Below, in pieces: positions 1-10,529 of a DNA stretch of 21,008 nucleotides. Within the stretch, counting starts at the first letter, position 1. Each line of letters starts with the position of its first letter. A program made the translations under genes and the position numbers. The stretch spans positions 1 through 21,008 of the forward strand of contig JADRCO010001241.1 in assembly GCA_021464525.1 (NCBI GenBank), written 5' to 3'. The DNA is from Rhizophagus sp. LPA8_4_AMF (lineage: Eukaryota > Glomeromycota > Glomeromycetes > Glomerales > Glomeraceae). Under the pieces are notes generated by a model that searched no databases, was not told where the DNA came from, and saw nothing but the letters and a program-made list of their open reading frames with translations.

Positions 1-94
1 TTTAAAGAATATATTAATACATATGTAAAAGTATGTAAATGTAAATTTTGAGACTTCTAGCCGATACTTTTATAAAGCAAAAAAAAAGTGACGC

Positions 95-450
95 AAATTT
101 GACTAATTGGCAATGTTTAGGAATTGTTTGTAAAATTTTTAAGTTTTATAGTATTATTATTAAATACTCGAATAAAAAAGATATAATCTCAAGGTTTTTT
201 CGACAAAAATTTTAAGTCATATGATTAAAAATTGATCGACTTATCTATGGGGAACGCAGATTTCATATGTAATTATGACTTGTTCAATTTATAGTTGGAT
301 TTGTAAAATTTTGAGTTTTGTAAGAAGCACATTAAACAATTGGATAAAAAAAATCAAATCTCAAAGTCCTTTCAATAAAAATTTCAAGCGATTTGGTTAA
401 AAATTGATCGACTTATCTATGGGGGAAACGCAGATTTCAAATTTGCGATA
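95..450. repeat. Diverged tandem duplication, 172-bp period
   Basis: Two copies of about 172 bp lie side by side. The best anchor is the stretch reading attgatcgacttatctatgg, which starts at 231 and again at 403, followed in both by a gggaacgcagatttca-like string. Upstream of each anchor are matching blocks: tttgtaaaattttgagtttt-like, an aat(c/t)tcaa(a/g)g block and a gattaaaaattgatcg-like block. The copies differ by substitutions and small indels, so the duplication is old. No reading frame crosses it. Confidence 0.7.
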
Positions 451-479
451 ATTTTCTATCCATCACATGCGGATCGGCA

Positions 480-1500
480 ATTAAATATCTAATAAAGTAC
501 TAACCAAAGAAACTAGCCATTAATGAAATGTCCCGCTCATATTGCAAATTCATCTTTAGATTTATATATTTTTCCAAAAATGTGTGTAGAATTCGGTAAA
601 GTATCTAGCACCTGTTCAACTCCTTCGAGCTGTCCGACTTCCATTCATATATTCGCACATTGACTAATTGATTTACTAGGTAATGTTGGTTTTGGATTCG
701 TTTTCGCTTATCATTTATACTTATATTGTAATTCCGAAAAAGGTTCCTGAATTTTTCTTTACAATGGTGCCCCAGGAAATTTGTACTCTCCTTTTTATTA
801 ATTCTAATTGCGATACTTTCCCAAAATGCGTTCCGATTCCTTCCCAGTCATTGTATGAAGTGCTTTAATAGATATTTTTCTGCACATCAATCACACATCA
901 ACCCGGCTTCGATGCTTTATTATCCATTTATCGAAAACCATTGTTTTTTATAATAATTTTCAATCATACATGTAGTGCTCATGCGAGCACCTTAAACCAC
1001 ACTTTAACCTGATATAATTCCTGCGCCTTTCGATAAGGAAGCAGGGATAGCAAAGTTATCGGGTCATACTCAATATAGGTAAATATATCCATAATCGCAC
1101 GATAATCCCGCGATCTGCAGGAGTGGATTAACATTCATATTCCCAAGATTTCCATCATCCGAAATTATTGATTGCCATAATTGGTGCATCCCGAAGGATC
1201 GTTTATTAAGTGACACTTCGCTCGTCGCACAGTTTTATTCTTCCGGCAAGAACTTTTCCCGAATATTAACTGCAAGAAAAAAAAGCAGATAAAATTGGAT
1301 TCGTTCATTTGGTTAATACTTTATGAATCAATGGTAAATATATGAGGAGCAGTATTTTAAAAATGGGAAGGCAAATTTTATTATCTGACTAGCCAGTCGT
1401 GAAAAAGTACTAAGATCGGACTAAATCCGAATTTCTTTAAGAGGACTTTCGCCTCCCCGTGTTTTACTAACTGATCCCGATCAATCAGAAAAAATGACAC
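480..1500. other. Gene-free stretch with faint coding-like relics
   Basis: No convincing gene is visible. The minus strand has short open, coding-like runs without start codons. One of about 30 codons lies near 560-660 and one of about 50 codons near 1065-1230; the latter is preceded by a run reading REKFLPEE and a stop. None matches a family I recognise. The base composition is less AT-rich than the flanks, which fits an old, decayed mobile element or gene. A plus-strand frame at 683-868 is probably chance. Confidence 0.35.
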
Positions 1501-1538
1501 TCTTTATGGTGTATCAAAATTCTCTCGAGATTTCATTT

Positions 1539-2123
1539 TCATATAATGTTATATAATGTTTCTTGCTTATGTGAACGCATTCGTAAAGTTTTATAATGAG
1601 GATCTGGACCACTCATTACATTTTTGGGGTTTTGGGGAGTATTTCTATAATTATTTCTTTGAACATTATAATCACTATTTCTATTACTATTTCTAATATT
1701 TCTTTGACTATTCCTATCATTATTTCTTGTAATATTTTTCATAATTTTAATTTTTCTTTGATTTATCCTTTGTCGCTTAGCATTATTTCCAATACCTCTT
1801 CTCTTTTTGACGCAACTTCTTGGTCCAGGGGAACAGATATGTTTATTGTTGTAAAGCTTTAACAGATTCATTGTGTATGTTTCTTGTTTTATAGCCTCCT
1901 CTGAAGTTACGTTAGCAGACCGGCGAAATGAATATACCTTGGAAACATTTCTCATAAGGTCATCTATTACGACGTTAGAAAAGGACGCTTTAACTGTTGA
2001 TAATTTTGATAATTTTAATAATTTTGGTAGTATTAAAGAAATTGTGTAGTTTAAAAACATTTTTGATATTAAAGAAAGTGTGTGGTTTAAAAACATTTTT
2101 GATATTAAAGAAATTTCGTTCAT
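1539..2123 (-). CDS. Doubtful hypothetical protein, Asn/Arg-rich
   Basis: A single uninterrupted frame of 194 codons, which is long for such AT-rich DNA. I do not recognise it. The N-terminus carries two copies of a 12-residue unit (SLISKMFLNHTL, then a variant with YTI), which directly reflect a 36-bp DNA repeat. The middle contains a basic cluster (KKRRGIGNNAKRQR). The C-terminal third is low-complexity, rich in Asn and Arg with recurring RN pairs. No domain, signal peptide or convincing membrane segment is visible. A plus-strand frame overlaps part of it, and the low-complexity DNA could keep both open by chance. It may be a young orphan gene or no gene at all. Confidence 0.22.
   Translation of the reverse strand: MNEISLISKMFLNHTLSLISKMFLNYTISLILPKLLKLSKLSTVKASFSNVVIDDLMRNVSKVYSFRRSANVTSEEAIKQETYTMNLLKLYNNKHICSPGPRSCVKKRRGIGNNAKRQRINQRKIKIMKNITRNNDRNSQRNIRNSNRNSDYNVQRNNYRNTPQNPKNVMSGPDPHYKTLRMRSHKQETLYNII
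2033..2112. repeat. 36-bp tandem repeat, two copies plus a partial third
   Basis: The unit aagaaa(t/g)tgtgt(a/g)gttta followed by aaaacatttttgatatta occurs twice in a row, with a partial third copy starting aagaaatttcg. It accounts for the 12-residue repeat at the start of the doubtful minus-strand frame. Confidence 0.75.
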
Positions 2124-2309
2124 CTTCAGGTTAAAAGGGTTTCTCTCGGGGAGATAGAATTCTTGTACCTATTGCAAATATATATTATTTTTTGTGAAAT
2201 GTTATTGGCTAAACTGCTGTACGTGAGAACAAAATTAAAATATATATGGAAAGCCCCCTGTCAAACCCCTACTCTTTCGGCAAGAATTTTTCCGAGATCA
2301 ACTGTGCAT

Positions 2310-4183
2310 TTTAGCAGAGCTTCCTTAGATATATTATAATTACACACATCAAATTAAAGTCTAGTTTTGAGAGAAATAATTATGGAGAGTGTTATTAAAT
2401 AAAATATAAAGCATAATAATCATTATGATACTTAAATGATTTAACATATTCTGCTTAATAAATGTGAGAAACTGAGTAATCCCATTTCTGAGTCGTCACA
2501 ATATTTTGCCTCATATTTATTTCATCAATTTTAGCGTGAGAATATGGAATAGTGAAAAAAAAACTAACATAATCTTTACTTTGCCACTTAATCATCTGAT
2601 TTTCTAATCAAGTGATTTTTTATTGCACCATGATCAACGTCATCAGCGTCCTCCTTTCTTTTTAAACAAACGCTGGATTTTATTTTCAAGAAGATGGTTA
2701 AGGATCATATTGATCTTCCTGTTATCTGATCAACTACAATTAATAAATTAAAGGAAAAGCAGGACTTGATAATTCATATTTTTAATTTTGAATTTCATGA
2801 TTGTATATATTTACAATATTAAACTATCACGTATAATCTCCACAGAAGCTATTCCTACAAACCATTGGTAAAGTATTCCATTCTTTTCATTTTGGCCAGA
2901 ATTAAGTACCATTAATAATATATTTCATATTTTCTAAATCACTATTACAGAAATTTCTTGGAAAGGCCATCATTGAAATCTTATAATATGCTCGCTGGGT
3001 AACTGTAACAACTGGCAAAATCCTTTCTATTCAAGAGCATTTTAGATGTAAGACGGTGTGAAGTACACAAACACCTTGCATTTTGCGTCCGTGTAAAATT
3101 TTGTTCAGGTATTTTATTCTGGCTTAATATTCCTTTAATTTGAAACGACGAGTTGACAACCTTAGGTATTGTATATATTAAACTGTATTAAGTAAACCGG
3201 GTTCATCTTCAAATTAAATTTTTGTTCTTAAACTGGTTAAAAAATTTATTACGTCTACAAAGACATTTTACATGAATATAACAAAGTGATCTGATGCTTT
3301 CATGATTTCGTAATATACTGTAAATCTAATAATTTAAAGAATATAATTAATTTATCCTATTTTATAAATTAAAGATAATTTCTTTTTATACTAATAATCG
3401 TATATTCTGAAATTATTCTCTTAAAAAAATAAAATAATAAAATGGAAAATTTTATAGAAATTCCTTTTATTTAAAATAAATTTTTTGATTTTTTATAAAA
3501 CTTTGAATTTAAAATACAACCTTTTAATTGATTTTAGCAAGAAAGTTAATCTAAGTCAACCTTGACTGCAATAAATCACATGATGATCTTAACTCAAACA
3601 ATTTAATTAAAGCATGTAACAAATTATCTAATAAATTAATGACAAATTCATATCTTGGGTGAAAAAAAGATTTTTACATTTTAATCTAACCATAATCCAA
3701 TTTGGACAATTTGGACGCAAAAACTCAGATAATTTTATATATTCTCATAATATTGATGAAACTAACCTTTTTTAAATTATTTTTTGTTAAAAAATTACCC
3801 TTTTTAATGATATAATATGTCCTTCCCAATTTTGATTTATCATTTTCTCTTTTTGCAAAAACGAAATTAATATCTTTTATTCACATATTATTATGCAATA
3901 TTAATGTCATTATATATATATATATTTATTTATTTATTGTGTTTATATATATATTGCATTCTAAACATATATAGCTAATGAACAATTAAAATTTTGATGT
4001 GTGTTTATATTTTGGTGTATTACTATTTTTAATTTGCAACAACTATACGTCTCACATTACGAAACTTTTTTGATTTTTCTGTCCTTTTCTGAAAAAAAAA
4101 AATTGAATTAGCATCTCAATTTATTAATATGCTTAAACATATTCAAATGATGACATTTTAGACGTTTTTGATTGTTTTTTGAT
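2310..4183. other. AT-rich stretch without recognisable gene
   Basis: No frame of useful length and no clear exon set. A TA-rich microsatellite lies at about 3910-3955. A minus-strand open run of about 34 codons near 2590-2700 has ordinary codon content but no start codon and no visible splice partners. A short plus-strand open run around 3015-3140 is similarly unsupported. Otherwise I see nothing. Confidence 0.5.
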
Positions 4184-4367
4184 AGGACCCCGAAATATAA
4201 AACCCAGAAATCGGGTAGATCTTTCCTTTTTAGATAATTTTGGATAATTCCAGTCAAAAATATATTACCTATTTTAGTAACTGACTGACATTAACATAAT
4301 TTCGGCCCTGAAAAACATGCGTAAAAGTTTCTGAAATCACCTGACCTCTACATATATTTCGGGTCCT
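4184..4367. repeat. Small inverted-repeat element (MITE-like)
   Basis: The left end reads aggaccccgaaatata (4184-4199). The right end reads tatatttcgggtcct (4353-4367), its reverse complement apart from one extra C. The 184-bp unit has no coding capacity, which fits a miniature inverted-repeat transposable element. T-rich flanks on both sides make a target-site duplication impossible to define. Confidence 0.5.
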
Positions 4368-4530
4368 TTTTTATATTGACTTTTGCACCTGTAATATTTG
4401 TACCAGTTTCTTTATTTAATTCATTGTTTAAGATTTGAATTCTTGCAATATTTAAGTAATATTGGTTTAAATAAAGATAATTAATTTATTTAAATTATAT
4501 ACTTGAAAGTACGGGGATGTAGTTACACGA

Positions 4531-5073
4531 CTAAAGTTTTATTTGGTAATCTAATAATTCAGTAGCATAATTTGGATTTCTATTCTGGTGCATTTTGTTA
4601 GGCGGTTGAGTAATTAATGAAGAGTGAAAGATAGATACCATATTAATACTGGCCCTAATTATAGATCGAATTTCGTACAAAATCATGTGACTTAGTATTC
4701 GGAAAATCGACATTTTCTATATGAACAATTTTAGAATTTTTATCGGGTAAATATTTTTCATAGGGGATAGTATCACAAAATTTCGCTCAATAAAAGAAAA
4801 AATATTTTTTTAATTATTATGCATAAAGTGTTCTTCACATCTTATCCTAAAAAGTTTATGAATGGGTAACTTATAACCTTCGTTGTTTTTGAATTTTAAA
4901 TTATTAAGACGATTATAAAATTTCCCAAATTTCGTAATGTCAAAAATTTCATTGGAATACCTAGAAATTACTTTGTTCATATGTCGTATTAATCTTTTTT
5001 CTTTTTTTTCTATGATGTTTTCATAATGTATTTTGAATATAAAAAATATTGTAACACACGTTATGTGGAACAA
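4531..5073 (-). pseudogene. Coding-like relic, unidentified
   Basis: Three pieces on the minus strand look coding, but they lie in different frames or are separated by stops. The first (5073-4810, 87 codons) ends in a basic and aromatic-rich stretch including KVISRYSNEIFDITKFGKFY. The second (about 4770-4660) is open and includes DTIPYEKYLPDKNSKIVHIE. The third (up to the stop at 4531) includes LITQPPNKMHQNRNPNYATE. No family is recognised. A decayed gene fits better than three chance frames, but exons of a live gene with missed introns cannot be excluded. No clean GT...AG pair joins the pieces. Confidence 0.28.
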
Positions 5074-5260
5074 TAAAATCTGTTAACATAAACAAAACGT
5101 CTGACAAATCGTTACATAATACGTAAATACCAATTAAATCGTCATGCAGGAAAAAAAAAATAATTATTCTTCTATAAATAGATGAAACCATCTTTTATCG
5201 TTAATAGAATATTCAATTAAAAAAAGTTTTATGCAATTTTTTCGTCTAAGAAATAAAATC

Positions 5261-6504
5261 ATGGGCAATATCAGTTCACATTTAAAGAATAAACGATCAA
5301 CAATAAAAAAATCCCGAAATTTGACCAAATAGAATCGGAACAAGAAAGACAAGAAAAGATATTGGGTTATTTAACATCGAGTTATATCGATTCTATTGAT
5401 AGATTACATATGTACCATTTCCTTAAAAGATATATGTTTCATAGCAAAATTTTTCTTCCCCAATTGAAGATAAGTTAATTAATGGAAGGTGTAAGCTTTT
5501 AGATGTCGGATAATCCTAAATATCTCGAAGAATTTTATGGTGAATATAATTATTTGAATAATTATTCAATTTTTAAGGTGCGGTCCAGGAGTATGGTTAT
5601 TAGATTTATCAAACAAATATGAAAATTCTTATTTTATTGGAATCGAAAATAAACCATTAAATCACTATTAAATCCACAAGAGGTAATAAAATTTATAATT
5701 TTTAATTATGAAATAAAACCGAAATTTTGATCCTTTGTCCTATATAAATTGATAGATAAAGCCAAATAATCTTGAATTCATCGACGCCGATGTAACTAAT
5801 GGATTATCCTTTTATGATAACGAATTTGATTTTACACATGTAGAAAATATGGACCTTGTTTTTACATCAGACCAATGGGATTCTGTTCTTTCTGAGCTCA
5901 TCAGGTATTTCTTTTTTTTTATAAAAAAAAATTGTCCACATAAATATATACCATATTTTGTTAATAAAGTGTATATATATATATTTTTAACAGAGTAACG
6001 AGACCAGGCGGATACATTGAAGTATCTGATAGACGGAATGGTTATGTTGGCGAAGGTCCGATTTTTCGTAAAGTATCAGAAGCACGTAGGTATATTCTGA
6101 TCCCATGTATTATTGTAATTACAAGATACTAAATTTTCACTTTCTACAAATGAACATAATTAATTGCAGTTTGGGCATCTCGTTCGAAACAAAATGTTGA
6201 TTTTAAATTGATATATAATCTAGATTCAAAATTTGAATTACAACCAAATATAGGAAAAGTTCATCGAATTGAAAAAGATCTCATTATGGGACCCAATGGT
6301 GGTAAAATCGGTTTAGTTATTCAAGATATTGGTATGTCTTTTTATACATCAGAAATAGCAATTAAAATTCTAAGTGAAGAAATGGGAATTTCCGAAGAAG
6401 AATACAAAAATATGATAGAAAAAGATCTAATTGAGGAATTCAAACAAACCAGCCCTGTGATTTCTCATATTAGATTTTGGGCTCAAAAACAATTATCGCA
6501 ATAA
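5261..6504 (+). pseudogene. Broken SAM-dependent methyltransferase gene
   Basis: Five exons can be followed: 5261-5509, 5578-5682, 5762-5904, 5994-6085 and 6170-6504, together about 300 codons. The start MGNISSH fits an N-myristoylation signal (Gly2, Ser6). Class I methyltransferase motif I, (K)LLDVG then CGPGVWLLDL, spans the first intron. A later block VTRPGGYIEVSD is the usual post-core strand and loop. The last exon is intact for 111 codons. Three breaks are visible. The frame shifts by one base near 5316-5325, bringing an in-frame TAG at 5330. It shifts again near 5440-5446 and again near 5655-5668. In addition, the expected donor after LLDVG (5510) reads AT instead of GT. An upstream GTGTAAG at about 5489 could be used but would delete half of motif I. 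The remaining introns have proper GT and AG ends. The family call is firm. Inactivity is inference and could be overstated if the assembly has indel errors. Confidence 0.82.
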
Positions 6505-6705
6505 TAATGGTTATTTTTTTTGAATAAATTAAAAAAAAATACAGTGAGAATTTTTTTTTTTCCAAGAAATCTAGTGTGCTATTGTAAATGAATCAATCCA
6601 ATTTTTCAGCTAAAAAATATAAAGTCAATGTTTATATTTAAAGTGTAATTTATACTCTTTTTATTTCTGTTAATTTGTTAAACGTTTTTCCTAACAAAGA
6701 GGCTG

Positions 6706-6780
6706 ATTTCATGGGGAGTTTGGAATAATAGGGTTATTTCCTAAAGGGAAAAAACCCTAGTGTTCCTCTTCCCATGAAAT
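6706..6780. repeat. 75-base imperfect hairpin element
   Basis: The left arm begins atttcatggggag and the right arm ends cttcccatgaaat, its near reverse complement. Inside, tagggtt pairs with aacccta, and a tttcc/gggaa pair closes the loop. About 30 base pairs form with a few bulges. The element is GC-richer than its surroundings and lies about 200 bases after the methyltransferase stop. It could be a foldback transposable element or a small-RNA precursor; sequence alone does not decide. Confidence 0.55.
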
Positions 6781-7169
6781 AAATAGGTATCCCCTGGAGC
6801 ATGTCACTCATTAAATATTAACTATTTTAAACTATTTATCAAGTAAACGGTTAACGGTATTGTTGCGCCTAGTTTTGATCTAAAAAGACGAGAAAAATGT
6901 TTTTAATCGATTGTCTTTACTAAAACACCATCATATCACATACTATAGCATTACAATGTATGGAATATTCTTTATACAAATGCATGTAATAAAACTGCCT
7001 ATCTAATTAATTAAATTAAAATTCTGTATCTTTACATTAACATTATTTATTCTTATGTTTAATCTGTACTAACTTCCATCTAAAACATAATTTAGTTCTC
7101 TTTTACCACTTTCAATTGAAAATTATTTTGTCGTCTTTTTTTCTTTTTTGCCCTCTATAAACCTCTAAA

Positions 7170-7885
7170 ACATTCGTTCTATTTTCTTCTCTTTACGTAC
7201 AGCATCTTTACTTTTATTACCTTTAGATGATTGACTAACCAAATCTATATGCTCTTTCGACCTTTTCTTTTTCTCCATTTTCTAAATCCGGTAATGTGGT
7301 CATGAGATATATCCAATATTCTCAATTCCATAATATATATATTCATTTCATTGTCTTTTCTTATACATCTTAGTATTACGATATACCAGATCCTTATCAG
7401 TTATATGAACAAGCTTATTACAAATTATCATGTATAATTGTTAAATATATGGATCAGCCAATCATTGTTTTCTCTTATTTCTTTTTTTGCTAACACTTCT
7501 TTGAATTTTTCTTCATTTTCTAAAATATAATCATTTCCTAACTTTATTTATTACATGTAATTCTATAAAACTTGTGTTATACCTGTAGCTAAATCTTACA
7601 GGTAGTTCATTTATTGATTCTGCACCCAAAATATCATCTACCTCTTCGTGTATATCTTTTATTCATTGCCATTGATCTCTTTTTGCACATTTAATTTATG
7701 ATTAAATTGCCTTTACACAAGCAAATGTAATTATTACTACCAATGACTGCTCCAAATTCTCTATTGAATTAATTTTTGCAAATTCTTCTAATAGACCTAT
7801 TTCAACTTTAACCGTTTGATTCTTGAATAATTTTTTGATTGACTACTAATCTACTTAGTTTATTTATTAAATCCTTTTTTTTCAA
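7170..7885 (-). pseudogene. Decayed protein gene, family unknown
   Basis: Read on the minus strand from about 7885, consecutive pieces look coding but are broken by frame changes and stops. In order they include KDLINKLSRLVVNQKIIQES, VEIGLLEEFAKINSIENLEQ, EEVDDILGAESINELPVRFS, NDYILENEEKFKEVLAKKEI and finally a Lys-rich tail beginning MEKKKRSKEHIDLV. The pieces keep a consistent order and strand, and their residue mix is soluble and helical, unlike translated AT-rich noise. I do not recognise the family. At least two frameshifts and several in-frame stops argue against function. No intron pair explains the breaks. Confidence 0.5.
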
Positions 7886-8028
7886 ACTTGGAAATATCAA
7901 AAATATCGTAAAATTTTTGCTACAGATCATGTAATGGAAAAGTTATCGGAACTTTCCTATTAAAATGGGGTTCTTTCTTTAAAGAAAAAAAAGCTAAATA
8001 ATAATAAAAAATTAAATAAAAAAAATTA

Positions 8029-8190
8029 TGAAACAAAAAGAAAATATAAAAATCGATTCTTACTATTATAACGCAGCAATTAACCAAACTTGATCTAAAC
8101 AAAAAAAATAAATTACGAAATGAAAAGAAAATATGAAATTCGACATATACTATTAATACCGCAGCGCTAATCTGGACCTAAAAAAGATGA
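8029..8190. repeat. Diverged tandem pair, 87-88-bp period
   Basis: gaaaatataaaaatcgat at 8040 recurs as gaaaatatgaaattcgac at 8127, and cgcagc recurs 88 bases later (8072 and 8160). Read on the minus strand, the second copy contains catcttttttag, gtccagatta and later gcggtattaatag. This resembles the cores of the array at 17440-18000, so it is probably an old member of the same repeat family. Confidence 0.5.
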
Positions 8191-8239
8191 AAAATTTTTT
8201 AGTAAAATAAAAACTATTATTTAACAAGAGTTCATGTTT

Positions 8240-8512
8240 AGAGGGGGGGTTAGCATAAATGTTGATGTAAGATTTAGTAAAGATTATAAAATTTACTTGT
8301 TGGACGAAAAATTTGCCCAAGAATTCGGGATTAAAACGTGATCAGCAAAAATTAATTCCAGATTTATATAGATTGACCTTAAAACTTCTATATAATGGCT
8401 TCAAAAAAATGTAAGTTGCAGTTGATTATCCGGAGAAATTAAAATGAGCGAAATCAGTGTATTTATGAAAGAATTTATGAAAAAGAAAAACACTATGGTG
8501 CATGTTCATAAT
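8240..8512 (+). pseudogene. Short coding-like relic, unidentified
   Basis: Plus-strand pieces in changing frames read in order: VDVRFSKDYKIYLLDEKFAQ, then DQQKLIPDLYRLTLKLLYNG, then VAVDYPEKLK, then MSEISVFMKEFMKKKNTMVH with a stop. The composition is protein-like, and the order suggests one gene fragment broken by frameshifts and a TAA. No family is recognised and the ends are undefined. Confidence 0.3.
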
Positions 8513-9480
8513 TAAACTGCAACCAAAAATTACAAACTCTTATAAATTAGATTGAGAAGTTTATTCTGATTAAGCGAAAATATCCAATATATATTCAAGT
8601 AAATAAATTACCGAGAGTATAACCTTATTATGATTCTTTCTTAAGTATCATGGGTTAAATGGTCCTATAAGCAATTTTTATTTTTCAATTTTCGTATCGC
8701 GCATATTTCCTTCTTTCTACTCATAGATAATCTTAATAATTTAGAAAATTTTTTACGTTCGTGACGCAATAAATCATATTATTAAATTTAATAAAGATAT
8801 AAAACACGTTTTCTCATCACCCTCACATTGCATAAATTAATGGATATAGAAGTACAAGTACCGTTATTAATGATTTAGCAAATTTCAAGAAAAATATTTT
8901 CATAAATTAATCGTAAACATTATTTATTTATTTTTATTTGCATATATATATTTTTTTCAAATAGAACATTATTACACAAAAAGTAAAATACAGAATTTAT
9001 TACAAATTCCGAAAAGAAGCAGCAGATTAATTTTTGTGATAAAAAATAATATTATATAAATACATTCTCTGGATTCGAAAAAATGAGAGTTCTGCTAAAG
9101 GATTTTGTCATATAATCGTGATGGCAATGCAAAGTTACTTAAGATATTCTCCATAACTACTTTCTATATTTCTATCTAATGATTTTCCATCACGTTTAAT
9201 TTAAAAAAAAACAAAAATAATAGTAAATTCAGTAATGATTTATAATTTAATAAATTTTATCATAAAATTTACTTATCAATCGAAATTGGTAATGATCACA
9301 ACGTAAAAATATTTCGCGTTCATATATGGGTTATTTTGAATTATCGTTCTCTTTATTTACAATGAATTTTGTCAACTAATAAAAAGAAAAAAATGATGGA
9401 ATTTTGACGAAGTTAGATACCTGTACTTTCAGATAGTGATTGTATCCAGTGAGTATTCGGATAAAAAATCTGTTACCAAG
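8513..9480. other. AT-rich stretch, nothing recognised
   Basis: No exon set, RNA gene or repeat structure stands out. Short A and T runs dominate. Confidence 0.5.
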
Positions 9481-9493
9481 GATTTCCATATCC

Positions 9494-9710
9494 GGGGACG
9501 TCTAAAGTGGAGCAGTTTTGGCCAGCATTACGGCATTAAGAAACTATGCATGTGACAAATAAGGGGAATGATATATAGGTTTTCCCTAACAGAAAAAATC
9601 TCGTCACCAGAATAGTCAATAAAAACGAAAAAGTGGATGAGTGTGTCATCGGCAACAAATATTTTACAATGGTCACGTGATTCTGCCGTTTTAGTCCGTT
9701 AGACGTCCCC
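9494..9710. repeat. Inverted-repeat element with GGGGACGTCTA ends
   Basis: ggggacgtcta (9494-9504) and its exact reverse complement tagacgtcccc (9700-9710) bound a 217-bp non-coding unit that is GC-richer than its surroundings. This fits a small non-autonomous DNA transposon or part of a larger palindromic element that continues to about 9860. No target-site duplication is evident. Confidence 0.5.
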
Positions 9711-9731
9711 TAAATGGTTACAGTACGATTT

Positions 9732-9834
9732 CCGAAGGACGTTTTCCCGAAAACTTTAACGCCGGCCGATTTATCACGTGTTCGTGCATAACTCTGCATA
9801 ACTATGGCCAAAAATTCCGGAAAACGTCCTTCGG
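9732..9834. repeat. Second inverted repeat, CCGAAGGACGTTTTCC arms
   Basis: ccgaaggacgttttcccg (9732-9749) and cggaaaacgtccttcgg (9818-9834) are reverse complements apart from one extra C. The loop of about 70 bp contains cacgtg. The string cccctaaat occurs on both sides (about 9707 and 9852), so this may be one element with short flanking direct repeats. Confidence 0.55.
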
Positions 9835-9869
9835 GATATCTTCCGACAAGGCCCCTAAATATGTTAATC

Positions 9870-10510
9870 ATATTTTCAGTAGACGTTATAATAAAAAAAA
9901 TTTAATATTAAAACCTCTATCCTCTAAATAAGAATAATAATTAATTTTTTTAGATATAAGGAAGTTTTTAATATAATTTCAAAATACATTATTTTAAATA
10001 ATACTGATTAGATTTTGATAATTTTCGTTTATTAATTATCTTTATAATAAATAGAATAACATTTAAATTATTTTATAATGCAATAGCAAAAGTTAAAAAT
10101 TTATAATTAATTAAATTCCTCTTTAAAAGATGAATCTAAGTTACTATTTCATAAAAATTGAAGCAATGTTGCTGGGATACATCAATTTGAGTTTTTTGAT
10201 CGGTGATTAAATAATTCGTTATAAATAAAGATTAATTTTAAGTAAACAAAAATAAAATCACATTTGCTCCACTATTTCATCATTTTACCTTTTGTTTTTG
10301 CTATGCTTATAAATCGATTCCTAAAAGTTCATACCAATTTCTACCAACTAGTAAAGGATAATACTTGTTTATTTTATTTTATTATTTCTACCTATTTCTT
10401 TCATTTTTATTTTCCAATAAAATATAAATTATTTATTATGCTTATCATTATTCTTTTTAATCAAAATATCGTTATTGGGCTATTTTTGTATGCTAAATAC
10501 CAAATACGTT
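9870..10510. other. AT-rich stretch downstream of gene A
   Basis: No supported gene. An 82-codon plus-strand frame at 10264-10512 encodes a mostly hydrophobic, Phe/Ile/Leu-rich peptide of the kind T-rich DNA produces by chance. It has no family resemblance and converges on the end of gene A. Confidence 0.45.
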
Positions 10511-10529
10511 AAATGAAATATTTTCATTT
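10511..10529 (-). terminator. Hairpin over the stop codon of gene A
   Basis: aaatgaaa and tttcattt (10511-10518 and 10522-10529) are perfect 8-base arms with a 3-base loop. They overlap the TGA of the minus-strand AIG1-Hint gene A. A role in 3'-end formation is conjecture; an AT-rich palindrome of this size can arise by chance. Confidence 0.3.

Larger units (their letters stand above)
1240..2308. repeat. Pair of diverged direct repeats about 1.03 kb apart
   Basis: Bases 1240-1274 (beginning cttccggcaagaacttttcc) and 2274-2308 (beginning ctttcggcaagaatttttcc) match over about 35 bases in the same orientation. Read on the minus strand, both can encode EKFLP followed shortly by a stop. They may therefore be two relics of the same coding 3' end, or the ends of one element. 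They flank the doubtful minus-strand frame at 1539-2123. I see no target-site duplication. Confidence 0.4.

Noticed and set aside
683..868. 61-codon plus-strand frame
   Set aside because: No motif, no exon partners, and the opposite strand is at least as coding-like.
5510..5577. An AT-AC or U12-type intron in the methyltransferase
   Set aside because: The donor ATAATCC only loosely resembles the minor-class consensus and the acceptor is AAG, so a mutated GT donor is the simpler reading.
7920..8102. 60-codon minus-strand Phe-rich frame
   Set aside because: Runs of A and T explain it; it overlaps the 87-bp tandem repeat.
10264..10512. 82-codon hydrophobic plus-strand frame
   Set aside because: The composition is that of translated T-rich DNA, with no neighbouring exons and no recognisable motif.
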